Source: JASTVH01 sp042862465
Lineage (GTDB): Bacteria > Pseudomonadota > Gammaproteobacteria > Pseudomonadales > Oleiphilaceae
Length of the DNA: 64,000 bases
Reading direction: 5' to 3'
Assembly (NCBI GenBank): GCA_042862465.1
Contig: JASTVH010000007.1
Location: 271,205 to 335,204 of the forward strand
In this document: positions 49,748-58,645 of the stretch, one piece after another
How the letters are laid out: every line of letters begins with the position of its first letter
How positions within the stretch are numbered: position 1 is the stretch's first letter
Program-made: the position numbers and the translations under genes
Notes under the pieces: model-generated
What the model saw: only the letters and a program-made list of their open reading frames with translations
The model's database searches: none
What the model was told of the DNA's origin: nothing

Positions 49748-51238
49748 CTACCTCATATTGATCGAAAAGTTCGGCCCACTCACCGCATCATGGGAGAACC
49801 AGCGCGCGGTAATGGTCTTGGTTTCGGTATAGAACTTCACCGCCTGCTTGCCATAGGCATGCTGGTCGCCGTAGAACGAGCCTTTCCAGCCGGTGAAGGA
49901 GAAGAACGGCAGCGGCACCGGGATGGGGATGTTGATGCCCACCTGCCCCACTTCAATGTTGTGCTGAAAATAACGGGCGGCGCCACCGCAGCTGGTGAAG
50001 ATAGAGGTGCCGTTACCGTAAGGGTTTTCATTGATCAGCCGCACGGCATCGTCCAGGGAATCGGCGTTGACGCAGGACAGCACCGGCCCGAAGATTTCCT
50101 CGTTGTAGATGTCCATCTGCGGCGTCACGTTGCTGAACAGCGTCGGTCCCACCCAGTTGCCATCCGGCAGATCGGCCACGGTGCAGTCGCGGCCATCCAG
50201 TTCCAGTCGGGCGCCCTGCTCCTCGCCACGCTCGATCAGCTGCAGCACCCGCTCCTTCGCCTTGGGGCTGATCAGCGGGCCGTAGCTGGCGCCTTCGTCG
50301 TTCCAGGCACCGGGGCGCACTTTGCTCATGGCCTCCTTGAGTTCCGGGATCCACTGCTGGGTCTCGCCCACGAACACCGCCACGGAAATGGCCATGCAGC
50401 GCTGACCGGCGGCGCCGACCGACGCCCCCACCAGGGCATTGAGCACCTGCTGTTTGTCGGCGTCCGGCATGATCACCATGTGGTTCTTGGCACCGGCGAA
50501 ACTCTGGACACGCTTCATGTGACTGGTACCGGTCTCATAGATATAGCGCCCCACCGGCACCGAGCCGACGAAGGACACTGCCTTGATGGCCGGGTCGGTC
50601 AGCAGCCGGTCCACCTGCTCCTTGGCGCCATGCACCACCTGCAGCACGCCCCTGGGCGCACCGGCCTTTTCGAACAGCTCGGCCAGGCGGGTCGGGGTCA
50701 ACGGGTCCTGCTCTGAGGGCTTGAGGATGAAGGTATTGCCGCAGGCGATGGCCATGGGGAACATCCACAGCGGAATCATGGCCGGGAAGTTGAACGGGGT
50801 GATGCCGGCACAGACGCCCAAAGGCTGGGTGTAGGAATAGGTGTCGATCTCGCGGCCCACATTCTCCACCGTCTCCCCCATCATCAGAGAGGGGATGTTG
50901 GCCGCGTGTTCCACCACCTCGATGCCGCGCCAGACATCGCCCTTGGCATCCTCGAAGGTCTTGCCGGTTTCCTGGGAGAGAATTTCCGCCAGCTCGTCAT
51001 GGTGCTCTTTGAGCAGGGCCTGATAGCGCAGCATCAGGCGCGCCCGTTCGGACACCGGGGTCTCCTTCCAGGCCTTGAAGGTTTCCTGCGCGCTCTTGAT
51101 CGCCAGGGTCATCTCGTCTTCGGTGGTGCAGGGGGCCTGGGCGATCACTTCGTTGGTGGCGGGATTGGTGACATCGATCCATTCCCGGGTGCGGCTGTCC
51201 TCAAACTCGCCGGCGATAAACAGGGGAACCTGCTGCAT
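49748..51238 (-). CDS. mmsA: Methylmalonate-semialdehyde dehydrogenase (CoA-acylating)
   Basis: 496 residues; converts methylmalonate semialdehyde to propionyl-CoA with NAD+ and CoA. Motifs include ITPFNFPAMIPLWMFPMAIA, KPSEQDPLTPTRLAELF, FVGSVPVGRYIYETG, and the catalytic cysteine in GAAGQRCMAISVAVFVG. The position normally holding the general-base glutamate is asparagine (FAGAKNHMV), as expected for the CoA-dependent family. The C-terminus is FSHDAVSGPNFSINMR-like. First gene of the valine operon, divergent from an AraC regulator. Confidence 0.96.
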   Translation of the reverse strand: MQQVPLFIAGEFEDSRTREWIDVTNPATNEVIAQAPCTTEDEMTLAIKSAQETFKAWKETPVSERARLMLRYQALLKEHHDELAEILSQETGKTFEDAKGDVWRGIEVVEHAANIPSLMMGETVENVGREIDTYSYTQPLGVCAGITPFNFPAMIPLWMFPMAIACGNTFILKPSEQDPLTPTRLAELFEKAGAPRGVLQVVHGAKEQVDRLLTDPAIKAVSFVGSVPVGRYIYETGTSHMKRVQSFAGAKNHMVIMPDADKQQVLNALVGASVGAAGQRCMAISVAVFVGETQQWIPELKEAMSKVRPGAWNDEGASYGPLISPKAKERVLQLIERGEEQGARLELDGRDCTVADLPDGNWVGPTLFSNVTPQMDIYNEEIFGPVLSCVNADSLDDAVRLINENPYGNGTSIFTSCGGAARYFQHNIEVGQVGINIPIPVPLPFFSFTGWKGSFYGDQHAYGKQAVKFYTETKTITARWFSHDAVSGPNFSINMR

Positions 51239-51561
51239 GACTTTTCTCCTATCTCGAGGTTGTCGTAAGGCGGCCTGCACAGGGTCTAGGAGCGGTCTTC
51301 GGGAAAGCCTTTCGAGACCGTCTGCCGCCATGGATGGCGGCAGTCGAGCGTACAGGGAAGTATTTACAGCGGGTCTCGAAAGGCTTTCCCGAAGACCGCC
51401 TGCACCACCTTTTTAAGACGTACTCATATTATTGTTAGGGCACCCGCTTCTGGATGAGCGAATGCTTCGATCCTAGCACGCCCCACGACAAGCCAGGATT
51501 GACTAAATTTCGCGCGTGATGGACTATCTTTCGATAGCAATAAGCGATCAACGGCAGAACA
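51239..51561. repeat. Divergent mmsA/AraC promoter region with 28-bp perfect inverted repeat
   Basis: A 323-bp gap. Perfect 28-bp arms begin GCGGTCTTCGGGAAAGCC (51292-51319) and GGTCTCGAAAGGCTTTCC (51372-51399), enclosing a smaller hairpin CTGCCGCCATGGATGGCGGCAG and the sequence ACAGGGAAGTATTTACAGCG. It is probably a dispersed intergenic palindrome. It lies in the mmsA leader, so it would form in the 5' untranslated RNA. Near the AraC gene is a small dyad CTATC-TTTC-GATAG (about 51524-51537). Promoters are not clearly recognisable. Confidence 0.7.
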
Positions 51562-52437
51562 ATGACCCAGACCTCCCAATGGCGACTGACCACCGGCAGC
51601 ACCCGCTACGTCATTCCGGAACGCGTCATACAGCATCTTTCCCATCATCCGCTGACCCGGGACCTGTACCCGCTCGCCTTTGGCCACTACCGTCACGCGG
51701 TGGGCCATCACATGCACCGGGAGCATCATAACGACGATCTTTTGATTTACTGCACGGAAGGGTGTGGCCACGTCAGTGTGCTGGGAGAAGCGTTTACGGT
51801 GGAGGCGGGCGACCTGCTGCTGTTACCGAACGGCGCCCATCATCGCTACGCCGCCGACTCCGCCCGGCCCTGGACCCTGCATTGGGTTCACTACACCGGC
51901 CCCCTGGCAGAGGCCTTTCGCAAGCACATGGGGTTTGATGAGGACGTGCGGGTACGCCATCTCGGCCGCCAGCCACGCCTGCTGGTGGACTTCAGCGGTC
52001 TGCTCTCGGTGCAGCAGACCGGCTTTCGCACCCAGGGACTGGTGCACGTGGCCAATCGCCTGCGCCAGCTGCTCACCGCCGTGGCCTTGTGCGACGATCC
52101 CCGCCGCTCGGAACAGACCTTCGATCTCGCCCTCATCCACGACTACATGCGCGAACACCTGCATGAGCGCCTGACCCTGGAGCAACTCGCCAAACTCACC
52201 GGCCTCTCCCCGGCCCATTTCGCCACCCGCTACCGCAAGCAGACCGGCGTCGCACCGATCAAACACTTCCTGCGCCTCAAGGTGGAACGGGCCTGCCAGC
52301 TCCTGGACAACACCGAGCAGCCCTTCACCGCCATCGCCGCGGAGCTGGGCTTTGACGACAACTACTACTTTTCGCGCCTGTTCAAGAAAGTGATGGGCCA
52401 GTCGCCGACCGATTACCGGCATACCAATCGCCACTGA
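51562..52437 (+). CDS. AraC-family regulator, probable MmsR-type activator
   Basis: 291 residues. The amino-terminal cupin domain (VGHHMHREHHNDDLLIYCT, FTVEAGDLLLLPNGAHHRY, WTLHWVHYTG) has clustered histidines. The C-terminal AraC domain is LTLEQLAKLTGLSPAHFATRY and FTAIAAELGFDDNYYFSRLF with the final GQSPTDYR. In Pseudomonas aeruginosa mmsR is divergent from mmsAB, and the same arrangement here supports control of the valine genes. The start at 51562 is preceded by a weak ACGGCAGAAC site. Confidence 0.9.
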   Translation: MTQTSQWRLTTGSTRYVIPERVIQHLSHHPLTRDLYPLAFGHYRHAVGHHMHREHHNDDLLIYCTEGCGHVSVLGEAFTVEAGDLLLLPNGAHHRYAADSARPWTLHWVHYTGPLAEAFRKHMGFDEDVRVRHLGRQPRLLVDFSGLLSVQQTGFRTQGLVHVANRLRQLLTAVALCDDPRRSEQTFDLALIHDYMREHLHERLTLEQLAKLTGLSPAHFATRYRKQTGVAPIKHFLRLKVERACQLLDNTEQPFTAIAAELGFDDNYYFSRLFKKVMGQSPTDYRHTNRH

Positions 52438-52442
52438 GCGGA

Positions 52443-53150
52443 TTAGCCCCCGCAGCCGCCACATCCCCCACAGCCACTACAACCGCCGCACGCGGAGCCG
52501 CCGCCACCGCCTCTCCCCTTGGTATCCAGCCAGCTAAACACCCGGTAAAGAATGTAGCCCGCCACCGCAAGCTTGAAATAAAACCAGGCGTCCGAGGCAT
52601 CCTCCTGGGTGCAGGCGACCAGAAAAAACGGCAGGATCAAGACGGCCGCCAACGCATCGGAGGGCTTGGGAACCACCCAGACATCGGCCCGGTTTATCCG
52701 CACAAAGTGGTCGACCGCGCGAAACCGTTTCTCTTCCGGCGGCCAGATTTCCGGGGGCGGCGGCGCCCCGAACGTCCGTTCATAGAGCGCCAGGGTCTCC
52801 CGGTATTGGCGACGATACTTGGCGCCCTCGGCCGCCCCGCCCCGGGTCGGGTTGTGGTGTAACGCCTTGCCGATGGTGCGCTCGCACAACTCTTGCCAAT
52901 AGGATCGGGTATACGTCAGGTGGAGGTGCCAGACCTGATCCACTTCATCCGACGGGGTGACCGGCTGCTCCGAAATCGCCATGAGGTAGACGAACCGGCG
53001 GTATTCGTCGATACACCGTCGCGCATAGGACCGTGACCAGCCATTTTCCCGGGCCAGCCGGTCCCCGAAAGACAGGGCGTCGCCTTCATCGCCAATCTGA
53101 AAGGCCAGTATCCGTTCGCGCAAACCATCCGCCGATACCGTCATGGCCAT
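52443..53150 (-). CDS. Membrane protein with glycine-rich-domain-like region and Gly-Cys tail
   Basis: 235 residues. The amino-terminal part has the motif DEVDQVWHLHLTYTRSYWQEL, seen here as DEVDQVWHLHLTYT, and YRETLALYERTFGAPPPPEIW, which match the DUF1399/glycine-rich domain protein family. A basic segment and one or two membrane helices (LAAVLILPFFLVACT; FKLAVAGYILYRVFSWL) follow. The extreme C-terminus is GRGGGGGSACGGCSGCGGCG-like, reminiscent of TIGR04222-type membrane proteins. Function unknown. The start at 53150 has a GGGAGG site. Confidence 0.72.
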   Translation of the reverse strand: MAMTVSADGLRERILAFQIGDEGDALSFGDRLARENGWSRSYARRCIDEYRRFVYLMAISEQPVTPSDEVDQVWHLHLTYTRSYWQELCERTIGKALHHNPTRGGAAEGAKYRRQYRETLALYERTFGAPPPPEIWPPEEKRFRAVDHFVRINRADVWVVPKPSDALAAVLILPFFLVACTQEDASDAWFYFKLAVAGYILYRVFSWLDTKGRGGGGGSACGGCSGCGGCGGCGG

Positions 53151-53305
53151 TCGTCCTCCCACCTCTTACAACATGTCCCACTAATTTAGTTCATCATCCA
53201 TTTTCTGCTGTGCCTCAGAGGCCAGTTTGTAGCCCTGGTCTTTTCGCCCCACCGGGACATGCTAGGCTTATAGCCCATTGGTTGACCCAGCGGAGCCCGC
53301 AGTTC

Positions 53306-53734
53306 ATGGCACAACACAAGATCCTGATCGAAGAAACCTTTCCCCTGCCCGTTTCCCGCGTCTTTGCCGTGCTTTCCGATCACGAGCAATTTGGCCGACT
53401 GCTGCGGGCGCCGGTCAGGCGCACCCGGGACAGCCAACAGGGGGATCCCAACGGCGCCGGCTCCGTACGCCTGCTCGGCATCGGCCCCTTCGGCATTGAG
53501 GAAACCGTCACCGCCTTCGTACCCGACCGGCTGATCGAGTACAGCATCACCAACGGCGGGCCGATCAGGAATCATCTGGGGCGGATGGAATTCGAGGATC
53601 TGGGGAACAACCGGACACGGCTGGTCTACGAAATCACCTTCGAAGCCTGTGTGCCGTTGCTGGGGTATGCCGTCAAACCGGCACTGGAGACGGCCATCCG
53701 ACAGGGGCTGAAACGGCTGCCTCAACTCGCGTAA
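53306..53734 (+). CDS. SRPBCC-family (START-like) protein
   Basis: 142 residues with the helix-grip fold pattern: ILIEETFPLPVSRVFAVLSD, GSVRLLGIGPFGIEETVTAF, LIEYSITNGGPIRNHLGRM, TRLVYEITFEACVPL, and a C-terminal helix. The family includes coenzyme Q-binding and polyketide cyclase-like proteins; the ligand is unknown. The start at 53306 follows CGGAG by 11 bp. Monocistronic. Confidence 0.85.
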   Translation: MAQHKILIEETFPLPVSRVFAVLSDHEQFGRLLRAPVRRTRDSQQGDPNGAGSVRLLGIGPFGIEETVTAFVPDRLIEYSITNGGPIRNHLGRMEFEDLGNNRTRLVYEITFEACVPLLGYAVKPALETAIRQGLKRLPQLA

Positions 53735-53804
53735 CAGACCGCCAGCAGCGGTTGATAGCCGACCGGCGGATGCTGCGAACGCACCGGTCGGCCCTCCACT
53801 CGCC

Positions 53805-55460
53805 TTACTGCCAATCCAGCCGAATGTCGTACCCCGTCACCCGATGCTCTGGCTCCAGGGGCGGTGCCTTTTCCGGGTCGACATGGTGATAGACATTTTT
53901 CGCCGGCACCACCGTGGCATCCCGCCCATAGGCAAAACTCTGCTCCTCGACGATCACCCGGTAGGCCTTGTTCAGTGCCAGGGCGCGATCCACGGAAGGC
54001 GTAATCAGCTCATAGACATCGGCCTGCTTCACTGCGTCCTCCCGCACATTGCCATTGGCATCAAACCAGCGCGCCTGCATCTCCGGGTTTTCCCGGAATT
54101 CATTGCCTCCGCCCACGCGTTTGAGGTACTGCAGAATTTCCCCTTCTATCTCGCCCTTGGCCGGCACATCCTGCATGCCTTCCAGATTGATGTAGCCCCA
54201 GCCCTCGGCTCCGCTGACTTTGCGCGGGAAGGCGAAGGTCTGATCCACCGTGGCGCCGAGGGTGGTGTGACAGCCCATGCAGAACAGCTGCTCCTGATAG
54301 TTCTGTTTGCGCAGCTCCCCGTCCGCGTTTTCGATGAACCCAAGCACCAGCCAGCCCATGCCGTTACTCAGGCCCTGGTCGCCCTGATCGGTGAAGACCG
54401 GCAGGTTGCCATCGAGTTTTTCCTGACGCTCATTGCCATACAGGGATCGCAACTGGGCGTTGTTGAAGCTGCGCACCTTCTTCATGTAGCGCACTTCTTT
54501 CATGCGCCGGGATGGAACGATGCTCTCGCCCGCCAGGCCCACATACCGGACGGTGTGAATAAACTGGGTGTCTTCCGGGTAGGTCATGCGCCGCACCGGC
54601 TCACCGGCCGCCGCACCGAGGTAATGCGTGCGCGCCTGAATCTCCGTAACCACGCCCATCTGACCATCGCCATTGAGATCGGCACAGACGCTGTTTTCAT
54701 CCACCGGCGGCAGGGTAGTCTGCGCCAGATCCTGCATCCCCATCTCCAGCAGTGCCAGGTTGGCAAAGTAGACATCCCGGGAGAAGCGCCCTGCATCGTC
54801 CCCACAAGCGGCGGTGCGATAGGCCTCCGGCAACCGGATCATGACGTCGTCCGTGGAGCCATTAGTGGGCCAGAAGGTGCTGGGCAACGGCTTGTAGTTG
54901 AACGCCACCCAGCCACTACCGTCTTTCGCCAGCCCGTACTCATCGAAGGCTGCAGCGCCCTCGGCCAGATCCTCGATCCGCGGCACCGGACCCTGCCAGT
55001 CATCGTCCGCCGCCAGACGCTCGATCCAGGGGGCATAGTTATCCTGGGCGATATAATCCCGGATTTCGTCATCCGCAATGGCCTGGATGTCCGTCCGACG
55101 ATCCACGAACAGGTTCTTCCAGTGGTTGGTCACCCCCAGCTCGGAGAAGTTGTAATCCCCCTGCAGAAAGCCATCGGCCATGCTGTTCGGACGCGTCTCG
55201 TCGTCATAGCTCTGGTGACAGGTGTAGCACGGATTGTATTGCCCCTCGGTGCGGGTGTAGCACTGCGGCGGAATCACCGCCTCGCGGTTGTAGAGCGTGC
55301 CGTCCCCGATGCGGGGGCGGGCCGGTTCCTCACCGGTGGCGGCGTAGCCTTCCGGCACCACCGAGGTGGACAGGCCGGCGTCCTCATTGCTGTCGTTGCC
55401 GCAACCGCCGAGGACAACGGTCAGGGCCAGAAAAGGTAGAGATCGGATGACATCGCGCAT
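53805..55460 (-). CDS. Di-haem c-type cytochrome lipoprotein
   Basis: 551 residues. The lipoprotein signal has lipobox VLGGC (Cys20), so it is membrane-anchored on the periplasmic side or outside. Two CxxCH haem-binding motifs are present: PCYTCHQSY near residue 79 and FCMGCHTTLG near residue 393. The region between (about 100-390) has no family I can name; NGDGQMGVV resembles a calcium-binding loop. It follows a PhoX-like lipoprotein gene on the same strand, with a terminator between. An electron-transfer or peroxidase-like role is possible. Confidence 0.78.
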   Translation of the reverse strand: MRDVIRSLPFLALTVVLGGCGNDSNEDAGLSTSVVPEGYAATGEEPARPRIGDGTLYNREAVIPPQCYTRTEGQYNPCYTCHQSYDDETRPNSMADGFLQGDYNFSELGVTNHWKNLFVDRRTDIQAIADDEIRDYIAQDNYAPWIERLAADDDWQGPVPRIEDLAEGAAAFDEYGLAKDGSGWVAFNYKPLPSTFWPTNGSTDDVMIRLPEAYRTAACGDDAGRFSRDVYFANLALLEMGMQDLAQTTLPPVDENSVCADLNGDGQMGVVTEIQARTHYLGAAAGEPVRRMTYPEDTQFIHTVRYVGLAGESIVPSRRMKEVRYMKKVRSFNNAQLRSLYGNERQEKLDGNLPVFTDQGDQGLSNGMGWLVLGFIENADGELRKQNYQEQLFCMGCHTTLGATVDQTFAFPRKVSGAEGWGYINLEGMQDVPAKGEIEGEILQYLKRVGGGNEFRENPEMQARWFDANGNVREDAVKQADVYELITPSVDRALALNKAYRVIVEEQSFAYGRDATVVPAKNVYHHVDPEKAPPLEPEHRVTGYDIRLDWQ

Positions 55461-55486
55461 AACGGAAATTCCAGTGTCCTGTCATG

Positions 55487-55518
55487 AAAAACGGGAAGCA
55501 CCTCGCGGCGCTTCCCGT
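55487..55518 (-). terminator. Rho-independent terminator between the PhoX-like and di-haem genes
   Basis: Read on the minus strand, ACGGGAAGC-GCCGCGAGGT-GCTTCCCGT is followed by TTTTC. It lies 20 bp after the PhoX-like stop and 27 bp before the di-haem start, so read-through would set the second gene's level. Confidence 0.88.
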
Positions 55519-55537
55519 CAACTTCAGCAACGATCTA

Positions 55538-57262
55538 TTACTTTGCCTGGAACGCCGGGTTGAACAGCCACAGCATGTTGTTTTCATGCTCACCGGTGTC
55601 CTCGCCCACGATCACATTGCCGTCGTTCAGGACCAGCAGGTTATCCGGGTTGGCGATGTTGTCGGTTGAGCAGCTGTTGGGCGCGGCCGCCTCATCGTAG
55701 GGACCACCCACCAGCACCGGCTCCATCCGGGAGATGTTGTACTCATTGCCCAGCGCCATCTGGTAGACCGCACCGCAGTTGGCATTGGCGCCATCCAGCT
55801 GGATGTCGCCCTCATCGTCCGCCATGGTCTTGTTGAACTCGGACATGGACATGTAGGCGTAAGGCACGCTGCCGTCGGTGGCACCGGCCAGATTGATGCG
55901 CACACCTTCCATCTTGCGGAACTCGGCGGTCGCGCCCAGGGCCTTGGCCGCCTTGCGGGCTTCCAGGAAGGCCACACGGTCATCACCAAAGCTGTCATTC
56001 TCGATGGTGCTGTCGCCGTCCAGGTCTTTCTGCAGCTTGTTTTCAGCCCAGTTGTTGATCTCTTCGTCGGAGATGTAACTGGTGCTGCCTTCAACGTAGT
56101 CGGTGGTGTCGATGCCGTCGTATTCGCGGATCCAGGACTCGATCTCAGCGTTGCTGCCGGAAGCCAGCTCGATCCACTCGATATCGAACCCGGCTTCGGT
56201 CGGATCCTTGGTGTCGTCCTGGGTCGCCTTGGCCGCGTAGAGCGTGCCTGCGGAGAGGTCGGCCGCCTTGTCAGCGACGAACTTGAAGAACACGGTACCG
56301 GTGCCGTCATCGCTCAGGTAAACGGTCTTCTGATCCGGCATGACCACGGAGTTCTCATGGGAGAAGCGGCCCATTGCGAACATCTTCACCGGCTTCGGCG
56401 CCGCCGAGGTCGGATCCTGAATCTCAAGGATGTAACCGTAGTCGTACGGATTGGAGTAGTGACCCAGGTAGTTTTCCAGGTTCACCTGGTCACCGTGGTA
56501 GTCGTAGTTCGGGTTGTTCCAGTCCGCCGTGTCATCGAAGTACAGCTCTTCGGACGTCAGCGGTGTGTTCCAGGGAGACAGGGAACCGAAGCAGTTGACC
56601 CAGGTGCCGTTGACGTCGCTGAAGTCCAGCATCATCGCCTCGTTGTCGGCCACTTCCCAGGTGCCGCCGGTGCGACGCAGTTTCAGACGGCTCATGCCGC
56701 CAGGACGGTCTTCCCAGTTGGTGAACAGGTAGGCTTCATTGTTGCCCAGGGAGATGAACGCGTTGAAGTCCGGATCGTTGGAGACCTTGATCAGGCTCTG
56801 ACCATCGGTGGAAACAATAGCGCCCAGGCCATCCGGAATGGCGCCGGCGAAATCGTCCTGCTCCTGGGCGATGACGTGGTAGCTGCCGGCACCGGTGCGG
56901 ACCAGCTGCTTTTCTTCGGTGGTCTGCGGCAGGGGCAGAATCTCCAGGGTCTTGCGATTCTTGTCGAACTGGTAGCCGGCCACGGTGCCCACGGCCGCGC
57001 GATCGAAGGTCTTGCCTTCGTCATCGGTGGCGGTGTTGGCATCGTCCGGATGCTGGACGTTGAAGAACAGATCACCGTCTTCGTTCAGAGCCAGACCGGT
57101 GATTTCCGCACCCAGCGGCACGGTTGCAAAGCGGGTCAACGCCTGGTCTTCATCAGCGCTCGCGCTGTTGTCATTCTTGCAGCCAACCATCGTGGCTACG
57201 GAAGCCACGGCAACCGCCAGTGCCGACATCTTGAACAGGTTCTTGCCATTTTTCTGGTACAT
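55538..57262 (-). CDS. PhoX-family (DUF839) lipoprotein
   Basis: 574 residues. An amino-terminal lipobox-like TMVGC (Cys28) suggests lipidation, unlike classic PhoX, which is a Tat substrate. The beta-propeller shows PhoX/DUF839 motifs: ITGLALNEDGDLFFNVQHP, NCFGSLSPWNTPLTSEE (about 220-236), FAMGRFSHENSVV (about 292), TVYLSDDGTGTVFFKF, and a final NPDNLLVLNDGNVIVGED. PhoX enzymes are Ca/Fe-dependent phosphatases. Activity here is likely but not certain, because many DUF839 proteins are uncharacterised. No convincing Pho box was found upstream. Confidence 0.82.
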   Translation of the reverse strand: MYQKNGKNLFKMSALAVAVASVATMVGCKNDNSASADEDQALTRFATVPLGAEITGLALNEDGDLFFNVQHPDDANTATDDEGKTFDRAAVGTVAGYQFDKNRKTLEILPLPQTTEEKQLVRTGAGSYHVIAQEQDDFAGAIPDGLGAIVSTDGQSLIKVSNDPDFNAFISLGNNEAYLFTNWEDRPGGMSRLKLRRTGGTWEVADNEAMMLDFSDVNGTWVNCFGSLSPWNTPLTSEELYFDDTADWNNPNYDYHGDQVNLENYLGHYSNPYDYGYILEIQDPTSAAPKPVKMFAMGRFSHENSVVMPDQKTVYLSDDGTGTVFFKFVADKAADLSAGTLYAAKATQDDTKDPTEAGFDIEWIELASGSNAEIESWIREYDGIDTTDYVEGSTSYISDEEINNWAENKLQKDLDGDSTIENDSFGDDRVAFLEARKAAKALGATAEFRKMEGVRINLAGATDGSVPYAYMSMSEFNKTMADDEGDIQLDGANANCGAVYQMALGNEYNISRMEPVLVGGPYDEAAAPNSCSTDNIANPDNLLVLNDGNVIVGEDTGEHENNMLWLFNPAFQAK

Positions 57263-57532
57263 ACCACTTCCCTTCTTGTCTCATCAGATTGCGGGTGAGG
57301 TGCAACAAGAGGGAAGTCTGGCGTTCGAACATGTCGCTTTGATTGCGGGCATATGACGCCGGTGCGATCAATAAAAGGCTTAACGGAATTGTCATCCCAA
57401 CGCCATTTATCGGCCACCGCGGACCTACAGACCGATGGCGCAACACTGGTCAGCAGGAACTCCCCGCCTGCCTCTTGGCCCGCAGCCCCTTTCGCTCCAC
57501 AATGACCGGTAAAGGGAACAGGGAGATTGGCC

Positions 57533-58183
57533 ATGGACTCCTTCACCAATCGTACCGAAGCGGGCGCACTGCTGGCCGAGGAATTCGGCAAGCACGCCGG
57601 GCGCTTCAGTTCGCCCCTGGTGCTGGGCCTGCCGCGCGGCGGGGTGCCGGTGGCAGCGGCGGTGGCCCGCGCCCTCGACGCCGAACTGGATATCCTCACG
57701 GTGCGCAAGGTCGGCGTACCGGGGCAACCGGAGCTGGCCATGGGCGCACTGGCCAGCGGAGACATCCGCGTTCGCAACGAACGGGTGATCCGGGGGCTGG
57801 GTGTCAGCGAAGACAGTTTCAACCGGGTCGCACGCAACGAGCTCGAGGAATTGCAGCGCCGCGAGACCCGCTTTCGTGGCGAGCGCCCCCGGCCGTCGAT
57901 GCGCGATCGTACCGTCATTCTCGTGGACGACGGCGTCGCCACCGGCTCCACCATGCGGGCCGCGATTCAGGCCGTACGCCAGCAGGATCCTCGGGAAGTG
58001 ATCGTGGCCGTTCCGGTGGCCGCGCCGGACAGTCTTGAGTTGCTGCGTGATGAAGCGGACGATGTCATCTGCCTGATGGCACCCGCCGGCTTTGCCGGTG
58101 TCGGCCAGTGGTACCGGGATTTTGCCCAGACCGCTGACGAAGAGGTTCAATCATTACTGGCGGAGGCCTGGGGAGAGTGTTAG
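57533..58183 (+). CDS. Phosphoribosyltransferase-fold protein
   Basis: 216 residues. The type I PRTase signature is TVILVDDGVATGSTMRAAI. The amino-terminal strand has LVLGLPRGGVPVAAAVARAL, and the PPi loop region is ILTVRKVGVPGQPELAMGAL. This is the stand-alone PRTase family often found next to erythromycin-esterase or dienelactone hydrolase genes; its substrate is unknown. The start at 57533 follows GGGAGA; a TTG two codons upstream is possible. Confidence 0.88.
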   Translation: MDSFTNRTEAGALLAEEFGKHAGRFSSPLVLGLPRGGVPVAAAVARALDAELDILTVRKVGVPGQPELAMGALASGDIRVRNERVIRGLGVSEDSFNRVARNELEELQRRETRFRGERPRPSMRDRTVILVDDGVATGSTMRAAIQAVRQQDPREVIVAVPVAAPDSLELLRDEADDVICLMAPAGFAGVGQWYRDFAQTADEEVQSLLAEAWGEC

Positions 58184-58199
58184 TCCGTCTGGTGTATTC

Positions 58200-58628
58200 A
58201 TGACAGCCTATTTAGTCCTGTTTTCTTCAGCCTTCGCGGCCGCCACCATCCTGCCGTTCTATTCCGAGGTGGTTTTCGCCTCCATGATCTACCAGGGCTT
58301 CGATCCCTGGGGCCTCTGGGTGGTGGCCACGCTGGGCAATACCCTCGGAGCCAACGTCAACTGGGTAATCGGCCGCTATCTGCTGCACTACCAGGACCGC
58401 CGGTGGTTTCCGGTCAAGCCCGAACAGCTGACCCGGGCCCAGGAGAAATTCCAGAAATTCGGCTCCTGGACCTTGCTGATGGCTTGGCTCCCCATCGGCG
58501 GTGATGCCCTCACCTTTGTCGCCGGCATCATGCGCGTGAACGTCTTCCTCTTCACATTGCTGGTGGCCATTGGCAAGGGCGCCCGTTACGCGGCCGTTCT
58601 GTGGTTCAGTGACTGGGTGATTTTCTAG
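58200..58628 (+). CDS. YqaA-family membrane protein (DedA-like)
   Basis: 142 residues, a short SNARE-associated/VTT-domain protein. FAAATILPFYSEVVFASMIY, ATLGNTLGANVNWVIGRYL, and WTLLMAWLPIGGDALTFVAG with the re-entrant loop G/P residues are typical. Three or four membrane segments. DedA relatives move lipid carriers across the inner membrane; the role of YqaA is unknown. It starts 16 bp after the PRTase gene, so they are probably co-transcribed. Confidence 0.9.
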   Translation: MTAYLVLFSSAFAAATILPFYSEVVFASMIYQGFDPWGLWVVATLGNTLGANVNWVIGRYLLHYQDRRWFPVKPEQLTRAQEKFQKFGSWTLLMAWLPIGGDALTFVAGIMRVNVFLFTLLVAIGKGARYAAVLWFSDWVIF

Positions 58629-58645
58629 GGGCCGGGTGACAAGCG

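Noticed and set aside
53844..55439. 531-residue open frame opposite the di-haem lipoprotein gene
   Set aside because: No motifs, while the opposite strand has a lipobox and two CxxCH motifs.
57380..57410. Possible Pho box (TTGTCAT-N4-ACGCCAT) between the PhoX-like and PRTase genes
   Set aside because: Only the first half matches, it is on the strand opposite to the PhoX-like gene and about 130 bp away.
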